Origin: Parvularcula sp.
GTDB taxonomy: Bacteria > Pseudomonadota > Alphaproteobacteria > Caulobacterales > Parvularculaceae
Direction: 5' to 3'
Assembly: GCA_003506635.1 (NCBI GenBank)
Contig: DNZB01000329.1
Span: forward strand, 13,698-22,043
DNA: 8,346 nucleotides
This document shows positions 6,956 through 8,346 of the stretch, piece after piece. Made by a program: the position numbers and the translations under genes. Numbering within the stretch: the stretch's first letter is position 1; every line of letters begins with the position of its first letter. The notes under the pieces were generated by a model. It made no database searches, was not told the DNA's origin, and saw only the letters and a program-made list of their open reading frames with translations.

Positions 6956-7330
6956 ATGGCGAAGACCGACACCCGCTATGACATCTCAACAGATGAGATC
7001 ATGTTCGCCAATGGCGAGCATATGGATGTCAGCGCGGTCAGCGCCGCGTACTCGCCGTGGTGGAACAGGACGCTGTGCGCGGTTAATGACGCCTGGGTCC
7101 GGCTCGGCGTCCTTGAGGGCGATTTCCACTGGCACAAGCACGATGACACCGACGAATTCTTCCTGGTCATGGAGGGCCAGCTCGACATCGAGCTTGAAGA
7201 CCGGACAGTGGTCCTGAAGCCCGGCCAGGCGTTCACCGTGCCAAGGGGCGTAATGCACTTTCCGCATGCGCGCGGGCGCACAAGCGTCCTGATGATCGAA
7301 AAGGCTGGTGTTGAACCGACCGGGGACTAG
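6956..7330 (+). CDS. Small single-domain cupin protein
   Basis: A protein of 124 residues forming one cupin beta-barrel. Motif 1 is complete: the metal-binding set His60, His62 and Glu67 in HKHDDTDE, leading to Gly74. Two further nearby histidines are His58 and, in motif 2, His101. Motif 2 reads GQAFTVPRGVMH (90-101) with Gly90, Pro96, Gly98 and His101. All metal ligands of a classical cupin are therefore present. Small cupins of this type include sugar-phosphate isomerase-like, dioxygenase-like and purely binding proteins, and nothing here selects among them. It begins 12 nt after the RatA-like gene with a good ribosome site, and probably ends the lipA operon. Its stop codon lies 4 nt from the stop of the converging korB gene, leaving no room for a separate terminator. 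Confidence 0.92.
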   Translation: MAKTDTRYDISTDEIMFANGEHMDVSAVSAAYSPWWNRTLCAVNDAWVRLGVLEGDFHWHKHDDTDEFFLVMEGQLDIELEDRTVVLKPGQAFTVPRGVMHFPHARGRTSVLMIEKAGVEPTGD

Positions 7331-7334
7331 GCCT

Positions 7335-8345
7335 CTAACGCGCCTTCTTCGTCCACACATAGCCGCGGCGGAGCGCATTGGCGACTTTCGCGGTGCGTTT
7401 GCCGGCGGTCGGGTGGTGCGCCCAGAACGCCTTGTCGAATGAGGGGCTGCCGCGTTCGCGATAGACGACGCCCATCGCCATTGGAAACTCGGGGTGCTTC
7501 ATCTCGACGAGGAGGTGGGCGAGAGTCTTGTTGTTCTCGTCATGGACGAGGACTTCTGAAGGATCGACGCCGCCGTCGCCCACGGCGACGACTTCAAGCT
7601 TGAAACTGCGCGCATCGAAGCGGAGGCCCCGCTTGCCGCCCGCGAACAGCATCGGTCTTCCGTGCTCAAGGTGCAGCTGATGCTCGTCGGCGACTTTCTT
7701 CTCGGTGAAGTCCGAAAAGACGTCGGCGTTGTAGACGATGCAGTTCTGGAAAATCTCGACGAAGGACGCGCCCTCGAAACCGTGCGCCGCTTTCAGCGTT
7801 TCGGAAAGCGCTCTCGTAGCGGTGTCGACGCCGCGCGCGATGAATTTTGCGCCGGCGCCGAGCGCGAAGGCGCAAGGGTTGACCGGCGCGTCGATCGAGC
7901 CTTTGGGCGAGGAAGGCGAGCGCGTGCCGACGCGGCTCGTCGGGGAGTACTGGCCTTTGGTGAGGCCGTAGATCTCGTTGTTGAAAAGAAGGATCTGCAG
8001 ATTGACGTTGCGGCGGATGACGTGGAGCAAGTGATTGCCGCCGATCGACAAACCGTCGCCGTCGCCCGTCACCATCCACACGTCGAGCGCGGGGTTCGCG
8101 AGTTTCAGCCCCGTCGCAAAAGCCGGCGCGCGCCCGTGGATCGTGTGAAAGCCGTACGTCGCCATGTAATAAGGAAAGCGCGAGGAACAGCCGATGCCGG
8201 AAACGAAGGCGGTCCTGTCAGGCTCGGCGCCGATATCCGCCATCGTCTTCTGCACGGCTTTGAGGATCGCATAGTCCCCGCAACCAGGGCACCAGCGCAC
8301 TTCCTGATCGGTCTCAAAGTCTTTGGCGGTGAGGGGGGCGTTCAT
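7335..8345 (-). CDS. korB: 2-oxoacid:ferredoxin oxidoreductase, beta subunit (KorB type)
   Basis: The thiamine-diphosphate subunit of a CoA-dependent 2-oxoacid:ferredoxin oxidoreductase, most likely 2-oxoglutarate (KOR) or a broader 2-oxoacid enzyme. It converts a 2-oxoacid and CoA to acyl-CoA and CO2 and passes electrons to ferredoxin. At 336 residues it has normal length. The four cysteines expected to hold the [4Fe-4S] cluster are present: Cys19 and Cys22 in CPGCGDY, Cys53 in GIGCSSRFPYY, and Cys202 in FQNC. The ThDP/Mg2+ motif runs from GDGDGLSIGGNH (94-105) to FNNEIYGLTKGQYSPTS (121-137). From memory it closely resembles the mycobacterial KorB class, which works in aerobes. The start ATG at 8345-8343 is one base from the window edge, so its ribosome site cannot be seen. 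The fused alpha/gamma subunit gene korA is expected directly upstream, beyond the right edge. The gene converges on the cupin gene. Confidence 0.95.
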   Translation of the reverse strand: MNAPLTAKDFETDQEVRWCPGCGDYAILKAVQKTMADIGAEPDRTAFVSGIGCSSRFPYYMATYGFHTIHGRAPAFATGLKLANPALDVWMVTGDGDGLSIGGNHLLHVIRRNVNLQILLFNNEIYGLTKGQYSPTSRVGTRSPSSPKGSIDAPVNPCAFALGAGAKFIARGVDTATRALSETLKAAHGFEGASFVEIFQNCIVYNADVFSDFTEKKVADEHQLHLEHGRPMLFAGGKRGLRFDARSFKLEVVAVGDGGVDPSEVLVHDENNKTLAHLLVEMKHPEFPMAMGVVYRERGSPSFDKAFWAHHPTAGKRTAKVANALRRGYVWTKKAR

Positions 8346-8346
8346 G

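Noticed and set aside
6488..7330. RatA-like gene plus cupin as a toxin-antitoxin pair
   Set aside because: The RatA toxin label comes from one E. coli study. The family is COQ10-like, the neighbour is a metal-binding cupin rather than a RatB-like antitoxin, and the genes sit in a housekeeping operon.

Overview
The window looks like an ordinary stretch of a GC-rich alphaproteobacterial chromosome. Hyphomicrobiales is my best guess; the genus cannot be fixed by eye. The reasons are the strong G/C third-position bias, the enolase and lipoyl synthase sequence types, a lipA gene followed closely by a RatA/COQ10-like gene, and a KorB-type 2-oxoacid:ferredoxin oxidoreductase. No tRNA, rRNA, CRISPR array, insertion sequence or phage gene is visible, and I see no broken gene. 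The only truncation is enolase, which is cut by the left window edge.

Layout. Positions 1-1113 (+) hold the 3' part of eno. Facing it on the minus strand is a tight three-gene unit, read right to left: a TSUP (TauE/SafE-type) anion permease (3285-2419), a 140-residue four-helix membrane protein (2414-1992) and a Nudix hydrolase with an interrupted Nudix box (1995-1213). The gaps inside it are 4 nt and an ATGA overlap. A 255-bp divergent region (3286-3540) carries a 7-bp perfect dyad and separates this unit from a small PilZ-domain protein (3541-3951, +). A two-helix membrane protein of unknown function follows (4083-4808, +). Next comes a compact plus-strand group: lipA (4862-5806), a glutathione S-transferase (5808-6491), a RatA/COQ10-like START-fold protein (6488-6943) and a small cupin (6956-7330). 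Its junctions are a 1-nt gap, a 4-nt overlap and a 12-nt gap, so it is probably one operon. The right end (8345-7335, minus) is a complete korB that converges on the cupin gene with only 4 nt between stop codons.

How the genes fit together. Central carbon metabolism dominates. Enolase belongs to glycolysis/gluconeogenesis. LipA makes the lipoyl cofactor needed by pyruvate and 2-oxoglutarate dehydrogenases. KorB belongs to a ferredoxin-linked alternative that interconverts 2-oxoacids and acyl-CoA; its partner korA should lie just beyond the right edge. The RatA/COQ10-like protein is expected to act in quinone-dependent respiration. The TSUP, small membrane protein and Nudix genes form a separate, probably co-translated unit with no obvious common pathway.

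I did not find a convincing undescribed multi-gene system. The items most worth a second look are the unknown membrane protein at 4083-4808, the TSUP/membrane-protein/Nudix unit, the dyad in the divergent promoter region, and the presence of unrelated genes between eno and lipA where many relatives have pyruvate dehydrogenase genes.
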